From Paramacrobiotus metropolitanus (lineage: Eukaryota; Tardigrada; Eutardigrada; Parachela; Macrobiotidae): 64,000 bases of DNA. The stretch lies in contig NW_026570339.1 in assembly GCF_019649055.1 (NCBI RefSeq), forward strand, positions 186,001 through 250,000, in the 5' to 3' direction. This document shows, piece by piece, positions 26,701 through 38,983 of the stretch (position 1 is its first letter; every line of letters starts with the position of its first letter). Below the pieces are notes generated by a model. That model made no database searches and had not been told where the DNA came from. It saw nothing but the letters and a program-made list of their open reading frames with translations. A program made the translations under genes and the position numbers.

Positions 26701-28290
26701 AGGTCGACCAGCCAGACGTCCTCCGGGAGCGCCATGTCGCCCTTGATGACGAGGAAGCTCTCCGGGATGCCGATGATGAAGGGCGTCGGGGCCAGGAGGA
26801 GCTGCTCGGCGTTGGGCATGCAGGCGGGCAGGAGCGGGATGACGGGGAACATGTACTCGAGGGGGTACAGCATGGCCACGAAGGCCATCACCGACATGGA
26901 CACGGCGTTGACGTCCTTGGAGCGCAGCAGCACCTGTTCGAATCCATGCGCATCTTAAGCTGGGCGACCATTTACAGCAAGACGCACGTTCAATCACCTT
27001 GTTTTCCAGGAGGATGCAGGTCAGCACTTTGAGGCCGTTGTCGACGCCCAGCAGCTCGAAGGGCAGGTGCAGCGGGAAGTCGACGAGGGGAAAGCGGGTG
27101 CGGTCGGGGAAGGCGAAGTGGACGATGGACTGGGCCGTCTGCAGCGGCAGCAGCTCCACCTAGACCAAGTCAACAACACCTGAGACCTGACCGGGACAAG
27201 TATGACGTGGCAGACAGTCATCATTAGACGTACCTCCAGGCGCGTGCGTCCGGGCACCGGCACGGGCGCGCAGAGGAAGCGCACGATCCACGTCTCGATC
27301 TCGTGGATCTCGCGCAGCACCGACACGTCCACCTGCTCCGAGGTGACGTTGCCGGCCAGCAGCTCCCACACCTGGCCCCTGCACATAACGCCGCAATGTT
27401 AAAATGTAGCTCTTATTATCTAATATTAATCAACTGTAGATCGTTTTAATTCAAATACCGGTAGCCGGTGGGGGCGGCGCGGAAATCACAGGCGTCGATC
27501 AGCGTGTGCAGCACGGCCAGGCACTGGCGGAAGGTGGCCAGGAAGGCGTGGTGGCTCAGGATGCACAGCGAGGTCAGCGTGAACAGCGACCCCGGCGACG
27601 GCTGCACGCGCTGCTCCGCGTCCAGCAGACTGCCAAAGCCATTCATTCACACAGCGTCAGTTTTCATCGGTCGTCGATTTATTGAATTTATTTTCAATTA
27701 TTTTATTTAAAATTCACTTTTTTTAGCTAATTTAATTTTCTAATTATTTTAATCATTGTAGATTTTCTTTTAATTCGATTAAACAAGAATTCCATTAAAT
27801 TTTAATGCAAATAAATAGAAATAAACTGATTGGGAATTAAAGCAGGATGGGTAGGTAAATTAAGTGTAAATACCTGGGTCGGCGGCGGGGCGGTTGCTTG
27901 GTGGTGAGGGGCCGGTAGAAGTTGAAGCAGACGCCGTAGCGGATCTTGGCCGAGTCCTTCTCCACCAGCGTGAAGGTGAAGGAGCCCGTGCGGCGGACGT
28001 CGCGCGACAGCTTGGGCCGGAAGCTGACGTTGCCCTCGGGCTGGCAGAAGTAGCCGATCTCGAAGGGCAGCGGGAAGTCGCGGTGGTCCTCCACGGGATA
28101 CCTTCAAACGAGCATCATTAGATTACAGATCAGCGCCATGACAGTGTCATGTCGCTCCTCACCGGCGCAGCAGCAGCGGCCGCGTGATGTTGGGCTGGAA
28201 GTGCGCCGCCGCCGCGCTGCAGGCCCGGTTGCCCGCGATGACGACGTAGTCCAGCAGGCGCGGACACAGCGCGTCCTTCTTCTGCTCCAT
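20800..28290 (-). CDS. MADD: MADD / Rab3 GDP-GTP exchange factor (DENN protein), complete
   Basis: I traced 27 exons, complement(20800-20940, 21014-21060, 21117-21189, 21287-21393, 21447-21553, 21666-21820, 21876-21983, 22044-22260, 22314-22642, 22711-22899, 22977-23107, 23287-23668, 23753-23974, 24039-24412, 24471-24696, 24949-25176, 25236-25543, 25605-25715, 25896-26124, 26236-26481, 26543-26632, 26688-26933, 26998-27159, 27234-27378, 27459-27629, 27874-28101, 28163-28290). Phase is continuous: 1,699 residues, close to the vertebrate length. uDENN starts with [12 protein letters not shown] and [14 protein letters not shown]. cDENN includes [13 protein letters not shown] and [20 protein letters not shown]. 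dDENN has [18 protein letters not shown] Ser/Pro-rich middle leads to the MADD-specific C-terminus ([78 protein letters not shown]). The family activates Rab3/Rab27 for synaptic-vesicle and secretory traffic. One intron (21,821-21,875) is GC-AG. The 112-nt intron at 21,554-21,665 is GC-rich with a weak donor but restores the frame and keeps the conserved order. Confidence 0.95.
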
Positions 28291-29410
28291 CGAGAGATTG
28301 ACAGACAGATATCACGGCTCAATACCGTCTTCACCGATTCATCTTCAGATTAGAGCTCCTTCAATTAGCTCCGTACTCAGTCAAACAGGGGAAACAGATT
28401 TGGCGGGATTGCCCGGATTGGGCCAACCAGTTCAAGATACAGCAGGGAAAGCGTAAAGGGAACGCGGAAGTAGAGCGGCAATAAAAAGGCTGACGCTGGT
28501 GTTCAGCTGCGGGCGCTACAACTAACTTTGCGGATGAGAATGAGAGGAGAGAGCGCGCAGAACTATTCCTGCCTGCTCATGATTCATCAATAAAGGAAGG
28601 GCTTTTGTCGCTGGCTGCCTGCGTGTCAGGCACTGAATACGCTGCGTGGACGACGCATTAATCCCATCCGGATCTGCATCGCGGGCATCTGTCATCCCGG
28701 ATTCCCTCTTCCTTCAGCTATTCCCGGCCGCAGAACACTGACACACAGAGTCTACTCTATCTGTACTCTCGGCAAGAAAACACTGCGCCCACTAGTCAAG
28801 TACTCGCTGGAAAATCGATGCACACGCTCTTGTCTTGCGATAGATGGATGCAGTCATGCAGCGCGTCAACGGGAATCGATATTCAGATAACAGCCAAAAT
28901 AAACGTCAACACGCCGCTGCCAAATGGAAATGCATTGCGACATGAACACGCCAATAAATCCCCTGTTATTTTGTATTGTACCCGCAGTAGGCCAGGGCGC
29001 CAGGCAGAGGCACAGCGAAATGCCCATTGGCTGCTGCTGACAATTCCATTGTTGACCGATTCCATTTCCACGGCGCAGTAAATGGCTCACTGCCTCTTTC
29101 CAGTGCGTTGGCTGGTACTGGAAACTTTAGCAGGCGCCACGAAAACACCACTTTTGTTCTTGCTGTTTGTGACTTTATTATGCAATTTGTTTTGTCACGT
29201 TATTCAGTCAGAGTAAATTTATTGAAATTAGCGATTTACTGTACTGCAATACAATCACACGTTTGCTGTAAAAGTTAAAGTTGCTGCTTGTGTTTAAGTT
29301 ACAATAGTTTATAACTTTATCCATATTTTTAATTTTTTTTAAAATTTCATTATCTTTTACAGATTTTTATTGCATTTATTTTAGCTATTCAGATATTGTG
29401 AGATACGCTG
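28291..29410. other. MADD upstream flank
   Basis: This holds the 5' flank of MADD and intergenic DNA; no gene is recognised. The 5' UTR probably begins just upstream of the ATG at 28,290. Short antisense ORFs at about 28,820-29,280 carry no known motif and lack supporting splice structure. Confidence 0.45.
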
Positions 29411-29873
29411 AATTGATAGCAATAATGAAAACAAGTAAACAAATCGATCAAGCATTTTGTGGGGCGAATGGGAAGTAGGCGTGGCCTGTGGCGCACGGTT
29501 ATATAAAACCGAATAACCGATCGATTTGGCATTATTCAGAGTGATGCGCCCAGGCCCGGCATCATCAGGACTGATTCAGGAGCGTAATGTTTACTCAACA
29601 AAACTTGGCTCATGTTATCAGCCGGTACAAGCAGCAAAAAAAGGCGCGCAATAAAACACGCAATGTACACATCTGGCCGTGAAAATTAATCGCAGTGCGA
29701 GTATACAATACTGTACGTACATAATACGCCAACCAGATGAGCAATCGATCACAGCCGCAACGACGGAAGTAAACTGCACACAATTAATCGAACGCCGCGA
29801 GAATGGCGGGATCACGTGGACACTGCCGCGTTCCCATTCCAACGAACGCACAACAGGAGTCGCTGCAAAAACG
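29411..29873. repeat. Segmental duplication, copy 1 (direct)
   Basis: This matches 32,090-32,615 in the same orientation with many substitutions and small indels. Shared blocks in order include aatgaaaacaa, aatcgat.aagcat, ggcgtggc, attcagagtg.cgcgccc or similar, catgtttactcaacaa, acaagcagcaaaaaaa, caatgtacacatctggccgtga, gcgagtata and gagcaatcgatcacagc. Each copy abuts the stop codon of a different minus-strand gene, so the duplicated piece is 3' flank and presumably 3' UTR. Confidence 0.75.
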
Positions 29874-29874
29874 A

Positions 29875-30914
29875 TCAAAATGTGACGGCGGTGATGTGCT
29901 GGTAGAGTTGCTGCAGCGCCTCGTCGGCAGTGGGTTGGCGGGCGTCGAGCTCGGCTCGTCGCAGCGGCGCGACGGCGGCTGACCGCGGCGATGGAGGCCC
30001 CAGACGAAGTGGGCACCGCGGTACAGCAGGTAGGCCAGCTGGTCCGCGGCGTGCTCCTTCGCGGCCAGGAAGGCGTGCACGTCGCCCAGGGTCGCCTCCA
30101 TGTCGCTGAAGGTCTCCCGGGAGCACCGCGGGCCGCCCAGCACGACGAGGACGATCTGCAGGCTGCGAGCCGGGGCGCGGCCCGCGGTGCACTGGAAGAC
30201 CATGACGAAAGGCCGCAGCCAGCGCAGCCCGTCGGCCTCCTCGTTGATGGCGTTGTTCCAGGGCTCGACGAGGTAGCAGCAGTTGCCGGCTTCCATGCGC
30301 AGGACGCTGTGCACCGCGGTGCGCCAGGCCTCGGACAAGTGCAGCGGACCGGAGGCGTCGGCCGCCTGCTGGAGGCCCTGCCGCGCCGCCCGGGTCAGAA
30401 TTCCCGTCTCCCTACAAACAGCACCAATTAAGCGCCAGCATCGATATGCGCTACGTTCAAGGCAATGAATTCCGAACGGCGCTCACTCGGCCCGCATTTG
30501 CTCCAGTCGACGATCCCGAAACGCCAGCTTGATGTCCCACATGTTGATTTCAACGCCCTGTAATGCAGAAAAAAGTGTCATGATGTTGTCGATGTGGAAT
30601 GCAGCCAGTAAAGGATGAGTAGCCCAAAGGAAGTGACAATGTGACATCTATGCGGCTATGCCAATGGCGGTACCAATTAGTCTATTACCCACCGCGGCCG
30701 GCTCCCAGGCATCCATCGGCGGAGCAACACCGGTCGTCCCGAGATTCTCATACAGCTCCACCAGCCGCTGCAGCTCGGCGCGCTTCAACGCAGCGCCATC
30801 CGCTTCCGGCGTGCTGTCACCGCCGGCGTCTTCCGCTGGCACCGCGACTCTGTACTGCAGAACGGATAGAGTACGGTAGGTAATAGGTATCCAATGGAAA
30901 TTGATCATCAACAT
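29875..30914 (-). CDS. Unrecognised protein, ~263 residues
   Basis: Four segments, complement(29875-29978, 30017-30411, 30487-30557, 30693-30914), join in phase. The first three junctions use acceptors ttacag and tttgtag and donors gtgggt and gtgagc. The last junction needs either a 38-nt GT-AG intron (29,979-30,016) or one missing base, because the frame moves from ...LLYRGAHFVWG to ...RRAELDARQPTADEALQQLY. The ATG at 30,914 opens the first exon. Features: an acidic Glu/Ala segment (residues ~25-55), a WEPAA-GVEINMWDIKLAF block, a Cys-containing hydrophobic core (CCYLVEPWNNA, SLQIVLVVLGGPRC), and a helical C-terminus. I know no family with this order and assign no function. No signal peptide or membrane span is evident. 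Confidence 0.6.
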
Positions 30915-32089
30915 CGAATTCGAGTCACTTCAATACTGAGGAATCTGTTGGATGTAATGTACCGAGCGGGACGGGAGACAGCGCGGGGCTCGGTTACTGC
31001 GGGCTCCGCGGGCGGCTGGCTAGTTGTCCCGCTACGCTGAGTACGCTCGCCTCGAAACTGAACAGCCACGAACTTGCCCGCGTTAGCGCATGATCCCTTT
31101 GTCAGCGACAGCCACCAACGACCGCCCAAACTCCTAGCATTCCGCAAAATTTAGTCTTAACACCAGTATGCAGCGCACAAGGTCATCCAGTCGCTCGAAT
31201 CCAGCAGCAGTCAACAAGGCAACTGCAGCTTCCAGTATCGCAGATTCGCAACGCCTCTGATCCATTCTGTTGTTCCTGTAATTTGCTCTTTTTACTTATC
31301 CGATTGTAATTTGACTAATTAGCTATGTCCCCCGTCCAGTCAGCCCGCAGGGGCGTGGGTGGCGCAGCTGGAAAATCCCTTGCCGACAACGGAAGCTCCC
31401 TTCCACGGCCTTAATTGGCTCAGTTGGCTCAGCTTTCAACTTGGATGCGCTTCACCTTTATGCACTGCGCATTCGGCCTCCGCTGCGCATGGCGCCGCAT
31501 GCGCACTAGCGCAGCCCAACCTCAAAGAGGAGAACAGCGTAAAGGCTATGAAAGTTCCCGATCACGTCGTCCAGCGTTGCGATGAGAGCTGGAATAAGTC
31601 GATACCTGGACTGTACGTGACCTGCGAAATTAAGCCGACCCGACCCGCCTTTTCCGAAGCGGCACTATTGCAGCAGATCCTCGCACAGTGCCAAGGTTTC
31701 TACCGAAGCCCGACATTAATATCATTCCGCTCATTATGATTAATTCTCATTCATACGCTGCTCAGTGCTCACTGAACGGCTGTCTTTCCTGCCTAATCAT
31801 TTCCGCTTCGCTGATTGGATTACAGTACAGTACAATAATCTTACTTTGTGTGTACAGATACGAACAGCTGTACAGTACTTTGCAGTACCTGCTTCTGCGT
31901 GCGATATACATTATACAGTACGTAGTTGTACTAGGGTGCTAATAAACTTCAGTGTTTATTTTATTATTAATCACTAAACTTGGTAAGAATTTTCAGTTTA
32001 CTAATTAATTATGCTTTGACTAAAAGTACTGAAACGGTTGACCGGTGAGATATTATAATCCACAACTGATACAGTACTGTACTGTAACT
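30915..32089. other. Intergenic region
   Basis: The upstream flank of the 263-residue gene is followed by AT-rich DNA with several tacagtac/gtactgtac palindromes (for example 31,824-31,835 and 32,068-32,085). A 126-codon plus-strand ORF at 31,359-31,739 has no recognisable motif and no splice context, so it is not called. Confidence 0.4.
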
Positions 32090-32615
32090 GATTGCCGTAA
32101 TGAAAACAAATCGATAAAGCATCATGTACATACAATAACGTCCCTTGTTGCCAATGGAAAGCAGCCGCAGGCGTGGCTTATGGCGCACAGTTTTTTCCCA
32201 TAATACAGAGTAGGTAGAGCTGTAATACGGATCGATGGGATTCATGGGAATGGGGTGATTATTCAGAGTGGCGCGCCCAGGCCCGTTAGCATCAGTATCG
32301 TCATGTTTACTCAACAAGACAATTTCCTCGTGTTATCGCGGATACAAGCAGCAAAAAAAACGCGCGCAATAAAACGTTACCCAATGTACACATCTGGCCG
32401 TGAAATTAATCGCGCTGCGAGTATACTTTACAGTACGTGCGTAATACGCCAGCCAGACGAGAGCAATCGATCACAGCAGAAACGACGCAAATGAACACAA
32501 AATAAATTGAACGCCACGGGAATGACGGGATCACCTCGACAGTGTGGGAGCGGGCCGCAGTGGCGCTCTTCCGCTCCAGCGGAACACAACATGAGTCACT
32601 GTACAAAAAACACAT
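32090..32615. repeat. Segmental duplication, copy 2 (direct)
   Basis: This is the partner of 29,411-29,873. It ends a few bases before the stop codon of the whirlin-like gene. The similarity spans non-coding sequence only; the two adjacent genes are not related in protein sequence. Confidence 0.75.
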
Positions 32616-32619
32616 TCAA

Positions 32620-35600
32620 TTAACCGGACGACTCCAGCTTGTTGACCTCCTTGACGACAAACTCCATCTTGTCGATGGCCTTGTCCAAAAGGTCTCCGTG
32701 ATTAGATTGACGGCCTGGGCGTGGTTTAGGCCGTCCAGCTTCTTCCCGTTCACCGACAGGATCACGTGACCCACTTTCAGCCGTCCGTTCAAATGGGCGC
32801 ACCCTTTCGGCTAAAAACGTTATACATATCAGATGGTTCTTAATACAAACGATGACCTTATTGAAATGATAATATTTATCGCATATTATTCGCTTACCTG
32901 AATGTTGATAATGCGCGGCAGCGGCTGCTTTGTCTCGGTGCCGCCCTCGATGGCGATGCCCAGCACCGGCGCGTTCTTCTTGACGGTGACCGTCTCGATG
33001 ACCACCGGCGTCTTGGCGTCGCCTTTCGCCGGCCCGATCTTGTTCTCCAGCTAAACAGCACCTTTTTTTACATGTTGACCTTTATGTACTAGTTAAATCA
33101 GAATTTACCGGCACTTGCAGCGTCAAGGGGCGCTGCTTGGCCGCCGCGTACGGCAGCATGTCCACCGTCGACATCATGTCGTCGTCGTAGGAGAACTTGC
33201 GGTGCGTTCCCGCTGGGTAGTCGCGCTCGGAGTGCAGATCGCCGCTGTTGCTGCGACTCCGGAAGGAGTACACCGGCGAGATGGACCCGTCGTTGGCCGG
33301 GCGCCGCTCCCACTCGATGTGGCCCTCCGAGCTGTCCCGCTCCCGGCTGTGGGCCGCGGCGTTGTGCCAGCGGGAGGTGTGCGACAGTTGCGGCGGGTAC
33401 AGGTGCGCCACCGAGCCGCGTCCGCCGATGCCTTCCGGCTGGAAGTGCGAGGCTCGTCGTCCGCGGTTAACGGGAAATTCGCGGTCGGGCTTTGGTCTAC
33501 CGGGAGGCGGTTGTGGTGACCGGCGGAGTTCCAGCGAACCTGGCGGGATGTAGGGATCGTGGATGCTGTAGGAACTCCCGCCGGCCATTCCCGCGTATCC
33601 CGGACGCTGCGGGTGGTGGTACCGCCCGAAGCCGTCGCCCCGGAAGTCATAAGCCGACGCGCTGGTCATTCCCTGCGAGGGAACGTTCTCCGTGGAGTGG
33701 CTCTTCCGCCCCGGGATCAGTGGCGGCACGGAAGGACCCGGCGCCATGTACGCTCCCGGGAGGTGGTGCGGACTGCCGTGAGGAGGAGGGATGTGCGTAG
33801 GCGTGGGCGCGGTGATGCTGGTCATCACCGGAGCGTGGCTGTGCTGGCCGAACATGTCCATCTCGATGTTGGGCGCGTCGTAGACGAACTTGGTGACGGT
33901 GGGCGTCACCGGCGTGTGCACTAATACTTGGGTGACCGGCGCCGGGGTCAGGAGCGTCTCGGTGGGCCAGCCCAGTCCGTTGGACGGGGCCAGGAGCGCC
34001 CCGACTGGCTGGGGAGGGCGGCGCCAGGTTGACCTGACTATTGCTGGGAATGGCCGGTAGTCCCATTAAGTAGGGATTGACCGGGGTGTCCGGGAAAGAC
34101 ATGGAGACACTGGGCGATTTGAGTGCGGATTTGAGAGGGGAGTGCGGGCGGTGGAGTGGTGTCCGTTGGCGTGATGAAGGCCAGCTGCGAGGTGGAGGGC
34201 GTGATGTTGGCGAAGAGTTTCGCCGGCGACATCATCCACTCGGCCTTCATCCCGGAGGTCAGGGAGTCGAAGCGCGCAATGTCCGGCGGGGCGATGACGG
34301 CGCGGATGTCGTCGAGGAGGGGGAGTTTATGCGTGGAGTCCATCAGGTGGAAGAGCGACAGCACCAGGGCGTCCACCTCCACCGTCCCGTTGATGTACTC
34401 GTTCAGGAAGTACATCAACGCTTCCTTCTGGCTGTCGTCGTCCAACAACGTCTCCGCACTATTCTCCACCACCCGCAACCAGTGCTCATTAATCTCCGAT
34501 TTCTCTGCAACGGAGACAAGGTTAGCCGGCACAAAGGTCACCAGTGGCGTCATTATACCCCTCTGCTGCTTCGTCCTCCCGTGACGGTTAGCCGTCATGG
34601 CCGTCGCCGACCAATCAGACTCCAGCATCTCCAGCTGGGCCTGGATGTCGTGGTTGTAGTCGTCCACCTCCACATCGTGCAGCCCCAGACTCCGGAGCAG
34701 CTCCAACGTGGGATCCGGCTCGCGGTACTCGGTCAGGAGGTCCTGGTTGGCTTCCCGCGTCAGTCGGATGATCTCCTCGTGGAGGGAGTCGTAAAAGTGG
34801 CCGAAGGAGGGGTTGGCTGGTCCGGCGGCGGGTGCCGGCTTGGGTGACAGGGTCACCGGGGAGGCGGAGATGGGCGCGGAGGCCACGGGGGCCACCAGCT
34901 TGTTGGGACTCTGCGTCGTGGTGGACGGACTGAGGCGGCGCGCGTACGGCAGCTTCCCGACGTGGCGGACGGTGAGGGTCATGTGGCGGTGGGTGCGCAG
35001 GACGCGGACGGCGCGGCTGTGGCTGATGTGGCGGAAGTCGTAGTTATTCACCGTCAAAATTTGGTCACCGACCTGGCACAATATAGTCACGTTTCCCATG
35101 GTTGTTTAGCGTGGGCAAAAACTGCCTTACCTTGAGTTGAGCATTTTCCGCCGCGGAAGCCTTATCCAGTCCCGTCACGTACACGCCCAGTCCGTACTCG
35201 GACCCCCCGCGGATCAGTAGTCCCAGATGCACGTCGTCGGACACCAGGAGCGCCGCCTTGCGGGTGGGATACATCCCGGCGTCGTCGGCCAGCTGCAGGT
35301 CGGCCTCCTCGGGCGGCGGCGAGCAGGGCTGGCGTTGGACGTCGATCCAGGCGTAGGAGCCGTTGTTCAGCGTCGTCGCCCCGCGGCCGGCCACGCTGCC
35401 GTCGCGCGAAGAGCCCCGCGGGGTGCCGTTGACGATGGGCTCCACCAGCGGCACCGACGGCGCCAGCGGCGATGGCGGCGCGGCGCCGGTCTTCCGCGCT
35501 CGCTTGTGCGCCGCCGCCGCGACACCGCCGCCTCCAGATCGGTCATGTCGGCGTCGGTGTGGACGAAACCCTCGGTGTCGTCGTCGTCGGGGCCGCGGAA

Positions 35601-37762
35601 GGGGCGCTCAATCTTCAGGCGGATGTCGAGGGCGGTGCGGATGATCTAGCCAAGAGACGCATATATACACACATGTAATTCGCGGGATTAAGTAGAGCAG
35701 CTGGCGCTAAGAAGCGTGGAGTGCGTGACTGCACACAGAACAAGAAACGACGCTGCACTGCGCCCGCGGATGTATTGGACGCGGATGCATATGCGCGGAC
35801 TGATTAATCTAATTGTCCGGAAGCAGTGTCCGTGGCGGGCGGGCATTGTGCTCTGGCGCCTAATTGGATTAGCGATATCGCAGGCTGGCATTGTGTACCG
35901 GCGCTGCATACATGCGTATATATTATATAAGTGCGCACTGGATACATCCTGATTCCTGAATAATGCAGCTGCAGCGCAGCAGATAGAGTGCCAGCGCATT
36001 AAACGGCCTGTTCTCCTCTGTTGCATTCGGCCAGCCGGAACAGAGCCCGTATCCAATAACGATTTTTTCCCTTGCGCAAACACATTGTCTGGCGAAATTA
36101 GGCGCCGATAAAAAACGCGGCCGGGCCGAGTGCGCAAATAGGGCGAATACGGCGAATACGGCAAATATCCGCCGGGCGGAAATGCGATGAGGACGCGGAC
36201 GCTGTTGTTCGTCCGCGTCGTCACGGGCGCAATCAATACGCCGCTCATTACGGCCACTCATCCTCGTTGCGGCAAATGAGTGATTGTGCTGGCTGCAGCG
36301 TCGTAACGCGCGTTGTGCACCAGGCTGCCTGACAGCCGCCATTCGCCAATTCGCCAATTGGCAGCAGCTGTGCATTGTCTATAATGGCTATTTACGCATC
36401 CGTCTCGTTTGAGGCTGCATCCCGGTTTGCCTCGTTACGTGTACAGATACCGAGTGTGCGGCAGCGACAGATGCGTCAAACGCCGGCCGGAAGCGCAGCA
36501 GCCTGCCAAGCGGCAAATCGCCACATAAAACGCTCATTTAGCCGCATTATCCATCCGTGATGGATGGGTATGATGCCTGGTCAGGATCAACACAACCAGA
36601 CACTCCTGTTTTTTTGCCTGCACTTGTTTAAGCGGGAACGGCAGCGCTGACGCCGGCAGCGGCGGCATAATGAGCGGCGTCGATGGCCGTGTTTTGATTA
36701 AGTCGAGAGCGCAAGGAGCCACTTGGCGCGGCCCATTGTCGTGTTCAGGTGCCGCTCGTTAATATAACCGACAGGTAGATATGCGGTTAATTATTCAGGC
36801 CCGGGCAGCGACGGCTGAATGGGGACGCCACTTGATTATGGAAACAGGTCGATACTGCGCATATACATATCGTAACATATGTATATCTGTACATCCCGGT
36901 AGCTCTGCACATGCACAGGCGGTTTAATTTCCCGCGTGCTTGTGCTGGCAACGTTTGTATTGGCCTCTTCACTCGTTCCCGGCGTTCTCGCCGTTCTCGC
37001 TTCCCGCGGCGCAGGCGACCAGCGGCAGGCAGCGCTGACGCGGACGCTAACGCGCATGGATACCGTACACAACCGAACACACTACACACACGGCTTTCCA
37101 ACATTGTCTTCCTATCGATTGGATCCGACCCGATTGGATCCGGCTAATCACCAGCCGGCAGAGCACATATGCTAAACGGACCCCGTTTATCTACCCAATA
37201 TAGCCATCCAACAGAAACTAACACGCGTCTTCCCTCTGCAATTAACCCGCCGCGACGCCCGTGCAAAGAAGCTAATTAGCCACGATAATCAGCGCGTTCC
37301 CACGCTAACTACGGCGTGGGAATTGTATGCTAGGAACGCAGTAACCGGTTATTGCTTAACGAAGCGACGGAAATATAATTTAATTTTGGTGCAGTCACCT
37401 GAGCGGCCCTTAATTACAGCGGTTAAAGGTCAAGCCAGTCAGCTTTAAAGCGCGTTAAACGGGCGGTGCAAGGGTAGATTAAAAGGTTAGGGACTTACGT
37501 CAACGGTGTCGGCGTGCGAGAGGCCGCGGGCGGCGATGTCGTCGACGGCCAGGATGATGTCGCGCGGCTGCAGGCCGGCACGTTGCGCGGGACTGTTGAC
37601 GTACACGTCGGAGACCTGCAGCGGCCGGCCGGGGCCCGCGTCGCGGCCCCCCGAGATCTCCAGGCCGAAGCTCTCCTGGAAGGAGTCCCGCCGCAGCTCC
37701 ACCTCCAGCAGGGCGCTGGACGCCGCCGCCGCCGCGGCCGTGCCTCTCGACTGCTGCTGCAT
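32620..37762 (-). CDS. WHRN: Whirlin/dyschronic-like multi-PDZ scaffold
   Basis: Exons, complement(32620-32810, 32898-33050, 33109-34008, 34082-34184, 34240-35072, 35131-35645, 37499-37762), give about 986 residues if two local frame shifts are accepted. The first PDZ (LEVELRR, GLEISGG, DIILAVDDI) is split by a 1.85-kb intron. The second has GLLIRGGSEYGLGVYVTG and VGDQILTVNNYDF, very like whirlin PDZ2. A harmonin-homology helical domain follows (LMYFLNEYINGTVEVDALVL, ARFDSLTSGM). Then comes a long Pro/Ser/His-rich linker and a last PDZ (LGIAIEGGTETKQPLPRI, KVGHVILSVNG) matching whirlin PDZ3. Whirlin organises stereocilia, photoreceptor and synaptic complexes; fly dyschronic controls the Slowpoke channel. 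The N-terminal harmonin-like domain of vertebrate whirlin is not seen. Frame breaks occur near 35,530-35,570 and in an A4/T4 run at 32,687-32,690. The introns at 34,185-34,239 (55 nt) and 34,009-34,081 (73 nt) are GC-rich and chosen by phase. The ATG at 37,762 is the first in frame. Confidence 0.85.
35646..37498. other. First visible intron of the whirlin-like gene
   Basis: A 1,853-nt intron (donor gtaagt at the 37.5-kb side, acceptor ttggctag at 35,646) that interrupts the first PDZ domain between GLSHADTVD and IIRTALDIRL in phase 0. Its size stands out against the 50-90-nt introns downstream. No nested gene is visible. Confidence 0.6.
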
Positions 37763-38983
37763 GCCCGCTCCTGACAATCCTCTATATCCACAACATCCTC
37801 AACAACGTCATATTGAGGAAAACAAATACAAACGCCTTATCCACGTGTGAGCGTCCGCAAACATAATAAATCCTTTATATCGACAGAAGCGTCAATAGCC
37901 GTCAGCGAATGATAGGAACAGCAACGCTGGCACTAGCGCTAACGGGCGGAAGTGGCTAGCCTGACGCTACGGCGCTGCACAATGCACATATGCTTGTGTC
38001 GGTTGAATGGTACTCGCGGAAGAGAACAGGTTGATGAGGGCTGCGCGGCTGCTGAGCGCTAACGTTTGTCCTGTACAGCAGCTGCAACGTAGCACTTGCA
38101 GGCTGTAGGGATCCGATCCGCTGCGGAGCGAGCCGGCATGTACAGTAGTGTGATTATAAATCATTCATCTTTCCTGTCCTGTTCCATATATCTATCCTGT
38201 CCCGTTCGGTCCTGTCCCACTTGCAATTGCGCCCGCCGCTGCATCGCTGCAGAATATTACGACGTATTGCCTATATGAAGTGGGCGGCTGTATTATTCAT
38301 GCCGAGGCAGGGCAGCTGTACCCGCTGTAATACTGCCTGTACAATAAACGGGTGAATATCTACAGTACACTATGTATATCTGCATATATATATGCAAGGG
38401 ACACGGGCACACGTATTTTGTCGATCCGGCCCATGGCGACGAATAATACAGTACTCAGCGGCGTACTTGTACGAGTGACGCACGGCCTCGCTGAGAGCAA
38501 GTCTTCGGGGAGGCCGGGAGGAAATTAGAGCGGCAGTTAGGATGATAATGAGGGAAGTATGCCATCAGCTAATAACCAGCTCCACTCGCTGCAAACACAC
38601 AGTATGCTACAACCGACCGGCGCGGCTGAGCTGTTCCATGTACAGCTGATGTGGCTGTATGGAGACAGTGTCGCTGCCTGCTGCCATGACGTTGCCGGCT
38701 CGGCCCGGGTCGGGAATCGGGACACATATCAGGAGACACTAGCTGTACATGTACTGCATGCATACCCCGGCCCGGCTTGGCGTGTATCCCAGGGCACATG
38801 CCTAATGCAAGCCGCTTGCCCTTCCGCCTTATATTCCCACTCTCCCCAGTTCCCAACGAACACCGCCGCTACGCTCCACTGCACACGCACAGCACATTGT
38901 ACCGATACACAATTATTATTGTGGTACTCGTACATTTCTTCGCTAGATTGTACAGTAATATGTGACAGCGATCGATGGCATTG
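37763..38983. other. Intergenic region
   Basis: The upstream flank of the whirlin-like gene. An acceptor-like tag at about 37,786 hints that further 5' exons could exist, but none with a recognisable domain is visible. No repeat of note occurs until the hAT-like element. Confidence 0.4.

Noticed and set aside
31359-31739. Plus-strand 126-codon open frame
   Set aside because: Starts in a region with no supporting features and shows no family resemblance; length is within chance for this GC content.
37495-37791. Alternative frame over the first PDZ exon
   Set aside because: Arg/Ala/Ser-rich shadow; the overlapping frame gives the PDZ motif and joins in phase with the next exon.
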